From DATAES01 sp963721305 (GTDB lineage Bacteria; Actinomycetota; Acidimicrobiia; Acidimicrobiales; JACDCH01), in the NCBI GenBank assembly GCA_963721305.1, contig CAVRIR010000002.1, positions 420,273-484,272 on the forward strand: a stretch of DNA of 64,000 nucleotides, read 5' to 3'. Positions 7,756-16,530 of this stretch are shown here, one piece after another. A model generated the notes under the pieces. It had not been told where the DNA came from. It made no database searches and saw only the letters and a program-made list of their open reading frames with translations. The position numbers and the translations under genes are program-made. Numbering within the stretch: position 1 is the first letter of the stretch; each line of letters opens with the position of its first letter.

Positions 7756-9252
7756 CTACTGGAGGGTGCGGCGGAGGACCTTGCCCGTGGTGCCGACGGG
7801 GATCTCGTCGACGAACATGATCTTCTCGGGGCACTTGTACCGGGCGAGGCGTTCGGCGCAGAACGCGATCAGGTCGTCCTCCTCGACTGACGTCCCGTGC
7901 GCCACGACCACGTAGGCCTTCACCGCCTCGCCCGTGTACGGATGGGGCACGCCGATCACGCCGCACGCCTCGACGGCAGGATGCTCGAGCAACACGTTCT
8001 CGACCTCGGCCGGGAACACGTTGAACCCGGACACGATGATCAGGTCCTTCACGCGGTCGACGAGGAACAGTTGGCCGTCGTCATCGACCACGGCGACATC
8101 GCCCGTGCGCAGCCAGCCATCGCCGCCGAGCGCCGCGGCCGTGGCGGCGTCGTCGTGCCAGTAGCCCGTGAACACGTTCGGTCCCGACACCCAGATCTCG
8201 CCCGGATCGCCGATGAGAACGTCCTCGCCGTCGGAGTCGACGAGTCGCACGTGCACGCCCGGCAACGGCGCACCGATCGACCCGGGCTTCTCGTGGTCGC
8301 CGGCCGATGTCGTGACGACGGGCGATGCCTCGGTGAGTCCGTATCCCTCGGTGATCGTCACTGCGAACCGCTGCGCGAACGTCCCGCGCACCGACAACGG
8401 CAGCTTCGCCGCGCCCGAGGCCGCGATGCGGACGGATGCGAACGCGTCGTCGGGAACGTCGGTGAGCGACGACCACGCCGTCCACATCGCCGGCGCGCCG
8501 GGGACGATCGTGACGCCGTGCCGTTGCACCGCTTCGAGCGCGGACGTCGGATCGAAGCGCTCGATGAGCACGACCCGTGATCCCGCGTACAGCGAGAGTC
8601 CCAGCACGACGTTGAGCCCGAAGATGTGGAACAGCGGGAGCACACCGAGGCTCACGTCGTCCGCGGTCTGCACGCGCAAGGGGTTCGCCTGCATCTGCTC
8701 GATGTTCGAACGCAAGTTGCCGTGCGTGAGCATCGCCGCCTTCGGGAAGCCAGCGGTTCCGCTCGTGAACATGAGGACGGCAAGGTCGTCGTCATCGCGT
8801 TCGACGATCGGCGCGGTCGCTCCTGTCGCGAGGAGGTCGTCGAGCATGACGCGTCCTGGCACGTCGACGTCCTGCGTGACGATGCAATGTTCGAGGTCGG
8901 GGAGCTTGTCTCGATCGAGCCGCGGCAACTGCGCCAGCACCGACGGACCCGCGACGATCGCACGTGCACCGACTGAGCCGAGCTCGGACTCCAGCTCGCG
9001 CGCCGGGCTCGTGGGGTTGAGCGGTACCGCAACGAGTCCCGCGCCGAGCGCGGCGAGGTAGGAGACGACGAAGTACCAGTTCGTACCGCACACGATGCCG
9101 ATGCGGTCGCCCTGTTGGAGGCCGAGTCCGGCTAGTCCAGCGCGGAGCGCGGCCGCCTGTTCACGCAACATCCCGTATGTGGTGGTGCGACCGCGGCTCA
9201 CGAGTGCCACCGCGTCGTCGGGATGCGGATCGAGCACGGTGGCGAGGTTCAC
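7756..9252 (-). CDS. Long-chain acyl-CoA ligase / AMP-dependent synthetase
   Basis: 498-residue ANL-superfamily enzyme that activates a carboxylic acid as acyl-AMP and transfers it to CoA. Seen: phosphate-binding loop TSGTAGFPKAA at ~163-173, LPLFHIFG, EGYGLTEASP (A5), GEIWVSGPNVFTGYW, WLRTGD (A7), VDRVKDLIIVSGFNVFPAEVE (A8 hinge and A10 approach), RYKCPEKI and the catalytic lysine in TGKVLRR at the C-terminus. No membrane segment or signal. Divergent from the ABC exporter at 9408. Chain-length preference cannot be read from the sequence. Confidence 0.93.
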   Translation of the reverse strand: MNLATVLDPHPDDAVALVSRGRTTTYGMLREQAAALRAGLAGLGLQQGDRIGIVCGTNWYFVVSYLAALGAGLVAVPLNPTSPARELESELGSVGARAIVAGPSVLAQLPRLDRDKLPDLEHCIVTQDVDVPGRVMLDDLLATGATAPIVERDDDDLAVLMFTSGTAGFPKAAMLTHGNLRSNIEQMQANPLRVQTADDVSLGVLPLFHIFGLNVVLGLSLYAGSRVVLIERFDPTSALEAVQRHGVTIVPGAPAMWTAWSSLTDVPDDAFASVRIAASGAAKLPLSVRGTFAQRFAVTITEGYGLTEASPVVTTSAGDHEKPGSIGAPLPGVHVRLVDSDGEDVLIGDPGEIWVSGPNVFTGYWHDDAATAAALGGDGWLRTGDVAVVDDDGQLFLVDRVKDLIIVSGFNVFPAEVENVLLEHPAVEACGVIGVPHPYTGEAVKAYVVVAHGTSVEEDDLIAFCAERLARYKCPEKIMFVDEIPVGTTGKVLRRTLQ

Positions 9253-9407
9253 AGCGCGTCCTTCCGGGCGGTCACACGGGTTCCAACCGTCAAGGTGTCG
9301 AACGGGCAGGCCGATACTTCCCGCGAGATCGACGAGCGGGCAACCCGGCCGTCGGTATGCCGATCCTGGAGGGAACCCAACGGCGCTGCAGAGGTCAAAC
9401 TGTCACC

Positions 9408-10377
<970 letters not shown>

Positions 10378-10385
<8 letters not shown>

Positions 10386-11208
10386 CAACGCGGTGCGCGA
10401 GCCGATCAACTGGACCGCCGTTCGCGCGGTGATGTCCAAGGACCTCGCAGCCATCCGCCGCTCGAAGGCCATCGTGCTGCCCATGGTCATCGTGCCGTTC
10501 CTGATGCTCGTCGTCCTGCCGTTGGTCATCGGCTTCGCAGCGCGGTCACAATCCCACTTCGACGTGTCGCGGTTCCTGTCGAACTTGCCCGGCGACATCG
10601 CGAAGCCGATCCTCCGGCTACCGGTCCGTCAACAGCTCATCGTGTTGGTCAACGGTTACTTGCTTGCGCCGCTCTTCCTCATCGTCCCGCTCATGGTCTC
10701 GGCGGTCGTCGCCGCGGACGCCTTTGCCGGCGAGAAGGAGCGCAGGACGCTCGAGACCTTGTTGCACCTGCCCATCGGCGAGCGTGATCTGTTCATCGCG
10801 AAGCTCCTGACGGCGTTCATTCCCGCCGTGCTGCTGTCGTGGCTCGGATTCGTGTGCTTCGCGCTCGTCACCAACACCGTCGCGTGGCCTGTGATGCACC
10901 GCGTCTTCGTGCCGACGCGGCTGTGGCTCGTGATGATCTTCTGGGTCGCGCCCGGCGTCGCTGCGCTGGGACTCGGGATCATGGTGCGAGTCTCAGCTCG
11001 CGCCCGCACCTCGCAAGAGGCGAACCAGCTCGGTGGCGCGGTCATCCTCCCACTCGTCTTCCTCGCGGTCGGGCAAGCGACCGGCCTGCTGCTCGTCGAG
11101 CTACAGGTCGCGGTCGCGATCGGCGCGTTCGTGTGGCTCATCGCCATCCTCCTGTGCGTTCGCGGCGCGCACCGCTTCACGCGCGATCGGCTCGCCGAGC
11201 GCTTGTGA
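10378..11208 (+). CDS. ABC-2 type permease subunit
   Basis: 276 residues. A cytoplasmic N-terminus (AVMSKDLAAIRRSKA) precedes about six hydrophobic segments, the first at IVLPMVIVPFLMLVVLPLV. The AGEKERRTLETLLHLPI motif between the second and third segments is the ABC-2 permease coupling region, with conserved EK-RTLE. Start ATG at 10378 overlaps the ATPase by 8 bp. Forms an exporter with the ATPase at 9408; the EKERRTLETLL motif is also found in NatB-type sodium or lipid exporters, so specificity is open. Confidence 0.9.
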
Positions 11209-11227
11209 CACGCGCGTCGAAGCGCGG

Positions 11228-11317
11228 TCAGTGAGAGAGGATCACGAACTGCAGGATCGCTGCGCCGAAGATCATGGCGAGAAGCACCGCCAGCGCGATC
11301 GTCGTCCCCTTCCTCAC
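11228..11317 (-). CDS. Single-helix membrane microprotein (29 residues)
   Basis: GTG at 11317 overlaps the stop of the SAM hydrolase gene as GTGA, and a good ribosome site (GGAGGAG) lies 3-9 bases upstream inside that gene. The peptide is a basic start (RKGTT), one hydrophobic helix (IALAVLLAMIFGAAILQFVI) and LSH. The 4-bp overlap, ribosome site and clean transmembrane pattern together argue for a real gene rather than chance. Function unknown; translational coupling suggests it works with, or is produced in step with, the hydrolase. It is below the size most gene callers accept. Confidence 0.65.
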   Translation of the reverse strand: MRKGTTIALAVLLAMIFGAAILQFVILSH

Positions 11318-12168
11318 GGCTCCTCCGTGTCACTCACGACGCGCAGTGGTAGCAGCGGTCCGTCGAACGACTCCAACGTGACCGGATCGCCCGCGTGCAG
11401 ACCGAGTTGCTCCCCCGCCGATCCGCGGTCGACCGCTATCGACAGCAAGCCGTACGAGTCCACGATGAGTCCGATCTCGCCGGTGCGCAGCGCGGCGTAG
11501 CTGTCGGCCCGCACCGCGGTGCGTTTCGTCTCCGCGAACCGGAGGCGGACACGTTCACCGAACTCGCTCAGTTCCTCAGGATCGACATTGAGCTGCGCGT
11601 TGCCGAACCGGTCGACCCAGAGCACCTCGGCCACGAGCGCGCCGCCTTCCTCACGCGTGATGGGGAGCAGACCGGGCAACAGCGTCACCGGCTCGATCAC
11701 GTCGCCCAACGCACCGAGGTCGACGCCGTTGCAGAGGTGCGCCGCAGCAGGTGCGAAGACGTCACGACCCGCGAACGTCGGCCCCGGTGCGGGAAGTTGG
11801 TACTCGGCGTTGGTCAGTGAGACCGCGCGCCCCGCGCCCCCGACCATCGCGACTGCAGGTGCGAGCAGTCCGTTGTCCGGGCCGATCAACACCGACTGGC
11901 CGTCGCCGACTTCGATCGCGACAGCGCGGCGGTCGCTACCGACGCCGGGATCGACCACCGCGAGGACGATCCCGGGTACGAGGTACTGCGCGCTCCGCGC
12001 CAACGTGAGCCCGGCGCCGCGCACGTCGTGCGGTTCGATGTCGTGCGTCAGATCGACGACGGTCGCCTGGGGGGCGATCGAGCGGATCACCGACTTCACG
12101 ACTCCGACGAACTCGTCAGTCAGGCCGTAGTCGGTCAGGAACGTGATCGTGTCGTACCGGCGGCCCAT
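11314..12168 (-). CDS. S-adenosyl-L-methionine hydrolase (adenosine-forming), DUF62 / SAM hydroxide adenosyltransferase
   Basis: Splits SAM to adenosine and methionine using water; the family also includes fluorinases and chlorinases. 284 residues. Seen: TFLTDYGLTDEFVG at the N-terminus, DLTHDIEPHD, and the catalytic Asp-Arg-His set as D73 and R80 in DPGVGSDRR and H144 in AAAHL. Residues after ~190 form the C-terminal beta domain (VDRFGNAQLN). The 23-residue loop that marks true halogenases is not obvious, so hydrolase is the better call. Coupled to the microprotein gene downstream and 38 bp after the BldC-like regulator. Confidence 0.9.
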   Translation of the reverse strand: MGRRYDTITFLTDYGLTDEFVGVVKSVIRSIAPQATVVDLTHDIEPHDVRGAGLTLARSAQYLVPGIVLAVVDPGVGSDRRAVAIEVGDGQSVLIGPDNGLLAPAVAMVGGAGRAVSLTNAEYQLPAPGPTFAGRDVFAPAAAHLCNGVDLGALGDVIEPVTLLPGLLPITREEGGALVAEVLWVDRFGNAQLNVDPEELSEFGERVRLRFAETKRTAVRADSYAALRTGEIGLIVDSYGLLSIAVDRGSAGEQLGLHAGDPVTLESFDGPLLPLRVVSDTEEP

Positions 12169-12205
12169 CGGAGGAACGACGGTACCGGTACTGCTTCGGG
12201 TGCTG

Positions 12206-12400
12206 CTACCCGGCCTGCGTGTACTGATTGGCGATGAACGCGTCGAGATCGTCCTCGCGCACCCGGTACGCCTTGCCGACCCGAACTGCCCCGAGCTCGC
12301 CGTTCTTGATCAGCCGGTAGACCGTCATCGTCGAGACGCGAAGCACATCGGCGACCTCTTGGACGGTCAGGAACCGTGCCCGCGCCTGTGACTGCGCCAT
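12206..12400 (-). CDS. Excisionase-family / BldC-like helix-turn-helix DNA-binding protein
   Basis: 64 residues, almost entirely one MerR-like winged helix: FLTVQEVADVLRVSTMTVYRLIKNGELGAVRVGKAYRVREDDLDAFI in two parts, the standard binding-domain (excisionase) pattern, with the second helix VSTMTVYRLI reading DNA and RVG/YRV as the wing. Such orphan domains in actinobacteria are usually BldC-type developmental or housekeeping regulators rather than phage excisionases, and no integrase or att site lies nearby. ATG at 12400. Confidence 0.88.
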   Translation of the reverse strand: MAQSQARARFLTVQEVADVLRVSTMTVYRLIKNGELGAVRVGKAYRVREDDLDAFIANQYTQAG

Positions 12401-12486
12401 GGGAAACCCCTTCCTCCGCTGGGGAAACTGTAGGCGTCTGTTGGTGGTGTTGTCATCGGGGCCATCGAGCTGGGCCTGGCGAATGG

Positions 12487-13272
12487 TCAGGGCCGGCCGA
12501 GCTCCTTCGACCGCTCCGCCGCCGCCGCCACGGCGTCGAGGAAGGCGGCCCGGACTGCAGCGGACTCGAGCGCGTGGAGGCCGGCAGCGGTCGTGCCGCC
12601 GGGGCTGGTGACCATCGCTCGCAACGACTCCGCCGTCTCGCCCGTTTCTGTCAGCAGGCGTGCGGCCCCCAGCAACGTCTGGTTGGCCAACGCGACGCTG
12701 ACGTCACGGGGAAGCCCGGCGAGCACGCCGCCGTCGATCAACGCCTCGGCGACGAGGAACACGTAGGCAGGACCGGATCCCGACAGCCCGGTCACCGCGT
12801 CGAGCAGGTGCTCAGGCAGCCGCACCACGGTGCCCACCGCCGCCAGGATCGACTCGGCCCAAGCAAGGTCGTCGTCCGTGGCCATGCGCCCACCGGCAAT
12901 GGCGGCCGCGCCGGCACCCACCAGCGCCGGCGTGTTCGGCATCGCCCGTACCACCGGGACGTCGCCCACGGCCGATTCGAGGCGGGACAACGGGACACCG
13001 GCCGCAATCGACAGCACCCGTCCGCAGCCGGCCTCGATGACGGCCGCGCAGACGGAGTCGACATCGCCAGGCTTGACCGCGATGACCGCGCCGTCCGCCG
13101 CCGCCGGCTCGGCGAGGACGGTCACGCCCGGGAACTGCTTGTCGAGGTCGGTCCGGCGGTCGGCCAGCTTCTCGACCACGCCGAGCTCGGCCGGCAGCGC
13201 CCACCCCGACGCGAGCAGTCCCGACAGCAGCGCCTCGCCCATGCGTCCGCCCCCGACCAACTGGAGTTTCAC
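12487..13272 (-). CDS. proC: Pyrroline-5-carboxylate reductase
   Basis: Last step of proline synthesis, NAD(P)H-dependent. 261 residues, normal length. N-terminal Rossmann motif LQLVGGGRMGEALLSGL, AVKPGDVDSV, VVRAMPNTPALVGAGAAAIAGG, and the C-terminal dimerisation/substrate signature TGLSGSGPAYVFLVAEALIDGGV, then VTSPGGTTAAGL. Transcribed alone; a plausible promoter lies ~90 bp upstream (13362-13390). Confidence 0.95.
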   Translation of the reverse strand: MKLQLVGGGRMGEALLSGLLASGWALPAELGVVEKLADRRTDLDKQFPGVTVLAEPAAADGAVIAVKPGDVDSVCAAVIEAGCGRVLSIAAGVPLSRLESAVGDVPVVRAMPNTPALVGAGAAAIAGGRMATDDDLAWAESILAAVGTVVRLPEHLLDAVTGLSGSGPAYVFLVAEALIDGGVLAGLPRDVSVALANQTLLGAARLLTETGETAESLRAMVTSPGGTTAAGLHALESAAVRAAFLDAVAAAAERSKELGRP

Positions 13273-13361
13273 GCCCGAACCGTAGCTGTGGGAGCCCGAA
13301 GCGACGGCCGGTGCGCCCCTTCCCCGACGGGCGACCGAACGCCGCTCCGGACTCGTGCGGC

Positions 13362-13390
13362 ACTCTAGATCGAGGATGCATGAAATGCAA
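13362..13390 (-). promoter_or_regulatory. Candidate sigma-A-type promoter for proC
   Basis: On the minus strand TTGCAT (13390-13385) and TAGAGT (13367-13362) are separated by exactly 17 bases. It lies in the 158-bp gap between the YbjN-like gene and proC, which is AT-richer than its surroundings. Predicted start site about 80 bases before the proC start. Confidence 0.4.
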
Positions 13391-13430
13391 TGAGATCTAC
13401 TGATGCGGGTCTCGACGCCGAGCGGGCGGG

Positions 13431-13892
13431 TCAGCCGTTGAAGCGCGAGGCGAAACCGATGCGAAGCGCGGGACGGAAGAACTGCTCGACCCAGGCGTAG
13501 AGCGAACCGAGGATGCGATCGAGCTCGTCGTCGTCGACGGCGTCGTTGCCGAGCTGGCCGAGCAGGAACACCGCGTCCTCCTCGCCGATGGCGAACGCGG
13601 CGCCGTACAGCTTCAGGTTCCGCCGAAGGAGGTGCTCGTAGAACTGCTCGTGGTTCTCCTCCGGCGCGGGCATCACGTAGGTCTCGTAGTGCAGGGTCCG
13701 CTGGCCGAGTGTGAGCCAGATCGTGAAGGTGTCCTTCTGCTCGCCCTTGACCCGGATGAACCAGCGGCGGACCTCCGGCTCGCGATCAACGGCAGCGATG
13801 ACAGGGTTCTCGAGTCGTTGGCGCTCGGCCCACGCGTCGATGCGAGCCGCAAGCTCTTCGAGCTCGTCGTCCGTGAACGGACGATCGCTCAC
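13431..13892 (-). CDS. YbjN-domain / CesT-like protein of unknown function
   Basis: 153 residues, acidic. Contains the pattern of actinobacterial YbjN proteins: VRRWFIRVKGEQKDTFTIWLTLGQRTLHYETYVMPAPEEN in pieces (WFIRVKGEQKD, TIWLTLGQRTLHYETYVMP), EQFYEHLLRRN and a C-terminal ELDRILGSLYAWVEQFFRP. The fold resembles type III secretion chaperones, but no secretion system is here. Adjacency to mshA recurs in actinobacteria, so a link to mycothiol or sugar-phosphate metabolism is often proposed without proof. GTG start at 13892. Confidence 0.8.
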   Translation of the reverse strand: MSDRPFTDDELEELAARIDAWAERQRLENPVIAAVDREPEVRRWFIRVKGEQKDTFTIWLTLGQRTLHYETYVMPAPEENHEQFYEHLLRRNLKLYGAAFAIGEEDAVFLLGQLGNDAVDDDELDRILGSLYAWVEQFFRPALRIGFASRFNG

Positions 13893-13901
13893 GGTGTTCC
13901 T

Positions 13902-14160
13902 TCGGGGGCTGCGCCCCCGGACCCCATCACGTCCGGCTCCCTGGCGGTCGCACGGCCGCCGTGAGCTCGCCTCGCTCGCTCAGTGCTGCCTCGGGGGCTA
14001 CGCCCCCGGACCCCATCACGTCCGGCTCCCTGGCGGTCGCACGGCCGCCGTGAGCTCGCCTCGCTCGCTCAGTGCTGCCTCGGGGGCTGCGCCCCCGGAC
14101 CCCATCACGTCCGGCTCCCTGGCGGTCGCACGGCCGCCGTGAGCTCGCCTCGCTCGCTCA
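13902..14160. repeat. Tandem triplication of an 89-bp intergenic unit
   Basis: The unit repeats at 13902, 13991 and 14080 with period 89 and only one or two mismatches between copies. Each unit contains GGGGGCTGCGCCCCC (or CTA for CTG), a perfect 6-bp terminator-like stem, plus a second palindrome around CACGGCCGCCGTGAG. The array fills the gap between mshA and the YbjN gene; its right end supplies the mshA stop codon (TGA of TGAGCGAGCGAGG) and its left border resembles the YbjN start (GTGAGCGATCG). It therefore looks like spacer amplification between TGAGCGA-like borders. Three successive hairpins probably act as transcription terminators or mRNA stabilisers. Confidence 0.92.
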
Positions 14161-15378
14161 CGCGGTGCAGTCGACGGGTTGCCGCACGGTGAGGTCCGCG
14201 TACAGCCGTCGCAACCGCGCCGCAGTCGTCGACCACGTGTACCCGCGCGCTCGGGCCGCGGCGGCGGCGCCCATGCGTTGCGCGCGCGCCGGATCCGAGA
14301 GCAACGCATCGACCGCGCTCGCGAAGACCTCCGGCTGCCGGCCCTCGACGAGATAGCCGGTCTCGCCGTCGTCGACGAGCGTGCGCAGTCCTCCGACCGC
14401 GGCTGCGACGACCGGCGTGCCGCACGCGCCGGCTTCGAGCGCGACGAGTCCGAAGGATTCCGAGCGGCTGGGCACGATGCAGAGATCCGCGGCGCGGTAG
14501 TAGGTCGCGAGCAGCTGGTGCGGCTGGGGCGAGACCCATCGGATGCGCTCGGCCACACCGAGCTCGTCGGCCAGAAGCTCGGCCTTCGCCGCTTCCGCGT
14601 GCCCGTCGGCACCGCTCGGTCCGCCCACGACGACCAGCTGCGCATCCCGGCGGCGAAGCTCGGCCAGCGCGCCGATGGCGACGTCGAGACCCTTCAGCGG
14701 CTGGATCCGTCCGACGAACAGCAGCATCGGTGAGCCGTCGAGGCCGTAACCCAACGCCTTGCGCGCGCCGAAGCGGTCGCCGGGAGAGAAGAACGCGTGG
14801 ATCACACCGGGGGGCACGAGCTGGATGCGATCGGAGGGCGCGCCGTAGAGCGCGATGAGCTGCTGCGCCTCTGCGACGCATGACGCGGTGATGGCGTCGG
14901 AGCAATCCATCACCGCGTGCTCGGCCTGCACACGTCGCTCGGGTTCGGCATCGCCGGTCTCGGCTTTCACGCGCGCCAGCGTGTGGAACGTCGAGACGAG
15001 CGGTACGTCCAGCTCGTGCTTCAACCGGTGGCCGGCGACACCCGACAGCCAGTAGTTCGCATGGATGGCGTCGACGTCACCGATCGCGTGCAGCGCGTCG
15101 AGCACACCGTCGGTGAACTCGTCCACCAGCTCGGGCAACCGCTCCTTCACGACGTCGTGCCGCCCGGCGTCGATGTGCACGACGCGAAAGCCAGGCTCGA
15201 CGTCGACGATGTCGGGGAGGTCGGCGCGCCATCGTCTGGTGAACACGCTGCACTCCACACCCGCCTGCGCCAGCGACGACACGAGTTCGCGGACGTAGAC
15301 GTTCATGCCCCCGCTGTCACCGGTGCCGGGCTGAGCGAGGGGAGAGGTGTGCAGGGAGAGGACGGCGAGCGAGCGCAC
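14158..15378 (-). CDS. mshA: D-inositol-3-phosphate glycosyltransferase (mycothiol synthesis)
   Basis: Transfers GlcNAc from UDP-GlcNAc to 1L-myo-inositol-1-phosphate, first step of mycothiol synthesis. 406-residue GT4 enzyme. N-terminal SLHTSPLAQPGTGDSGGMNVYVREL is diagnostic (split: HTSPLAQPGTGDSGGMNVY), then HANYWLSG, STFHTLARVKA, LVPPGV, LFVGRIQPLKGLDVAI, and the EX7E nucleotide motif PSRSESFGLVALEAGACGTPVVA. Its presence implies mycothiol as the main thiol, hence an actinobacterium. The stop codon falls on the first base triplet of the 89-bp repeat. Confidence 0.95.
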   Translation of the reverse strand: MRSLAVLSLHTSPLAQPGTGDSGGMNVYVRELVSSLAQAGVECSVFTRRWRADLPDIVDVEPGFRVVHIDAGRHDVVKERLPELVDEFTDGVLDALHAIGDVDAIHANYWLSGVAGHRLKHELDVPLVSTFHTLARVKAETGDAEPERRVQAEHAVMDCSDAITASCVAEAQQLIALYGAPSDRIQLVPPGVIHAFFSPGDRFGARKALGYGLDGSPMLLFVGRIQPLKGLDVAIGALAELRRRDAQLVVVGGPSGADGHAEAAKAELLADELGVAERIRWVSPQPHQLLATYYRAADLCIVPSRSESFGLVALEAGACGTPVVAAAVGGLRTLVDDGETGYLVEGRQPEVFASAVDALLSDPARAQRMGAAAAARARGYTWSTTAARLRRLYADLTVRQPVDCTA

Positions 15379-15390
15379 GACGGTCGAAGG

Positions 15391-15774
15391 CTACCGGGAC
15401 GCCGTCAGTTCCTCGTCTGCAGTCGCGGGCGTGTTCTCGTGCTTGAAGGACTCGTAGATCCGAACGAGCGTCTTCTTCTGGTCCTCGTTGAGGTGCGGGT
15501 CCCGCCGGATCTCGGACACGAGATCGGTGTCGTCATCGCGGGCGTCGAGGATGCCGGCCTGGACGTACAGCGACTCGGCCGAGATCTCGAGCGCGCGAGC
15601 GATCTGCTGGAGGATCTCGGCGGACGGCTTGCGCAGCCCGCGCTCGATCTGGCTCAGGTACGGATTCGAGATCCCCGCCATCTCGGAGAGCTTGCGCAAC
15701 GAGAGGTGGCCGACCCGACGCTGGTCTCGGATGAACTCGCCGAGGTCGCGCATGCGGTTCTCGAGATCCGGCAC
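15391..15774 (-). CDS. XRE-family helix-turn-helix regulator
   Basis: Cro/CI-type HTH at residues ~8-70: LGEFIRDQRRVGHLSLRKLSEMAGISNPYLSQIERGLRKPSAEIL in two parts, with recognition helix NPYLSQIERG. Then LYVQAGIL and a ~40-residue acidic C-terminus (DLVSEIRRDPHLNEDQKKTLVRIYESF). This architecture is a conserved actinobacterial regulator. GTG at 15774 (MPDLENRMRD) fits homologues; the open frame continues upstream through what looks like the frameshifted tail of the next gene. No metal or ligand domain is seen. Confidence 0.85.
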   Translation of the reverse strand: MPDLENRMRDLGEFIRDQRRVGHLSLRKLSEMAGISNPYLSQIERGLRKPSAEILQQIARALEISAESLYVQAGILDARDDDTDLVSEIRRDPHLNEDQKKTLVRIYESFKHENTPATADEELTASR

Positions 15775-15859
15775 GGGCACCGCCGACCAGGCTACGCGAC
15801 GATCGCGAGCAGCTTCGAGCCTTTCGCGAGCAACGGCCACCGCCGCTGCCCCGAGGCCG

Positions 15860-16106
15860 TCACTGCAGCAGCGACTCACGGAAGCCTCGCCCGTCGGGTA
15901 CCGGCGCGTGATCTCGGCCTGCAGCGCGTGGATGCGATCGAAGAGCTGACGGCGGAACGCCGAGACATCGCGCTCGATCGACTCGAGCTCGTCGTGCAGC
16001 TGTACGAGCTGCTCGTCACCGAGATCCGGAAGCGAATCGATGTCGTGGCCCGCGATGATCGAGTCGAAACGCTGCTCGAGGTCAGCGTCGATCTCGGTTT
16101 CGTCAG
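15860..16106 (-). CDS. RsiG-like helical-hairpin protein, frame disrupted at both ends
   Basis: A coding-like stretch reads IDSLPDLGDEQLVQLHDELE, SIERDVSAFRRQLFDRIHAL, QAEITRRYPTGEASV. It matches the RsiG / aerial-mycelium-formation family: an antiparallel helical hairpin that in streptomycetes binds the sigma factor WhiG with cyclic-di-GMP. Of the E-S-R-Q-D motif, E, S and R are present but the Q and D positions are F and H. As written the frame runs on into the XRE gene; one added base near 15877 would give ESLLQ and a TGA at 15860, the expected end. No normal start codon is in frame; a CTG at 16106 is the only candidate, so a second indel near the start is likely. Confidence 0.5.
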
Positions 16107-16146
16107 GTTAGCCCTGGTGGGCGGCGTCCCCGTAACGTGCAAGGCC

Positions 16147-16521
16147 ATGCGGATTCTGACCCGGGTGGCGGCCGCGGCCGCCCTGATCTCGTTCCCTCTG
16201 GCGGCATGCGGCGGAGGATCGTCGACGCCGAGCTCGTTGAGCGGCGCGGACGTGACGGTTCACGCCAAGGACACGTTGAAGTTCGACAAGAGCGAGTACA
16301 CGGTCAAAGCGGGCGACGTGAAGATCGGTTACGTCAACGACGGCAACATCCCGCACACGCTGCAGATCGACGGGCAGCCGCAGTTCGCCAAGATCTCGCT
16401 GAACAGCCATGGCCAGAGTCAGATCGGCGAGGCGAACCTGGCGCCGGGCACGTACCAGATCTACTGCGACATCCCGGGCCACCGCGCCGCTGGGATGCAA
16501 GCCGATCTCGTCGTCCAGTAG
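16147..16521 (+). CDS. Cupredoxin-domain lipoprotein
   Basis: 124 residues. Lipoprotein signal with lipobox FPLAAC, then a Ser/Gly linker and a plastocyanin/azurin-like domain: VTVHAKDTLKFDKSEYTVKAGD-like strands (KFDKSEYTVKAGDVKIGYVN), NIPHTLQID with a His ligand, and YQIYCDIPGHRAAGMQADLVV with the Cys-His-Met ligands (C, H and M all in place). A type-1 copper electron carrier or a copper-binding periplasmic protein. The CDIPGH motif also occurs in oxidase subunit II relatives, but CuA needs two cysteines and only one is present. Confidence 0.85.
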   Translation: MRILTRVAAAAALISFPLAACGGGSSTPSSLSGADVTVHAKDTLKFDKSEYTVKAGDVKIGYVNDGNIPHTLQIDGQPQFAKISLNSHGQSQIGEANLAPGTYQIYCDIPGHRAAGMQADLVVQ

Positions 16522-16530
16522 CGACTGCTG

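Noticed and set aside
12206..12400. Prophage or integrative element, from the excisionase-like protein
   Set aside because: No integrase, att repeats or phage genes nearby; such orphan domains are usual BldC-like regulators in actinobacteria.
14917..16146. Long plus-strand open frame covering mshA and the XRE gene
   Set aside because: It is antisense to well-supported genes and its composition follows their codon structure; only the cupredoxin part from 16147 is real.
15876..16148. 90-residue Ser/Thr/Arg-rich frame on the minus strand
   Set aside because: Composition is of an off-frame shadow; the neighbouring frame encodes the RsiG-like helices.
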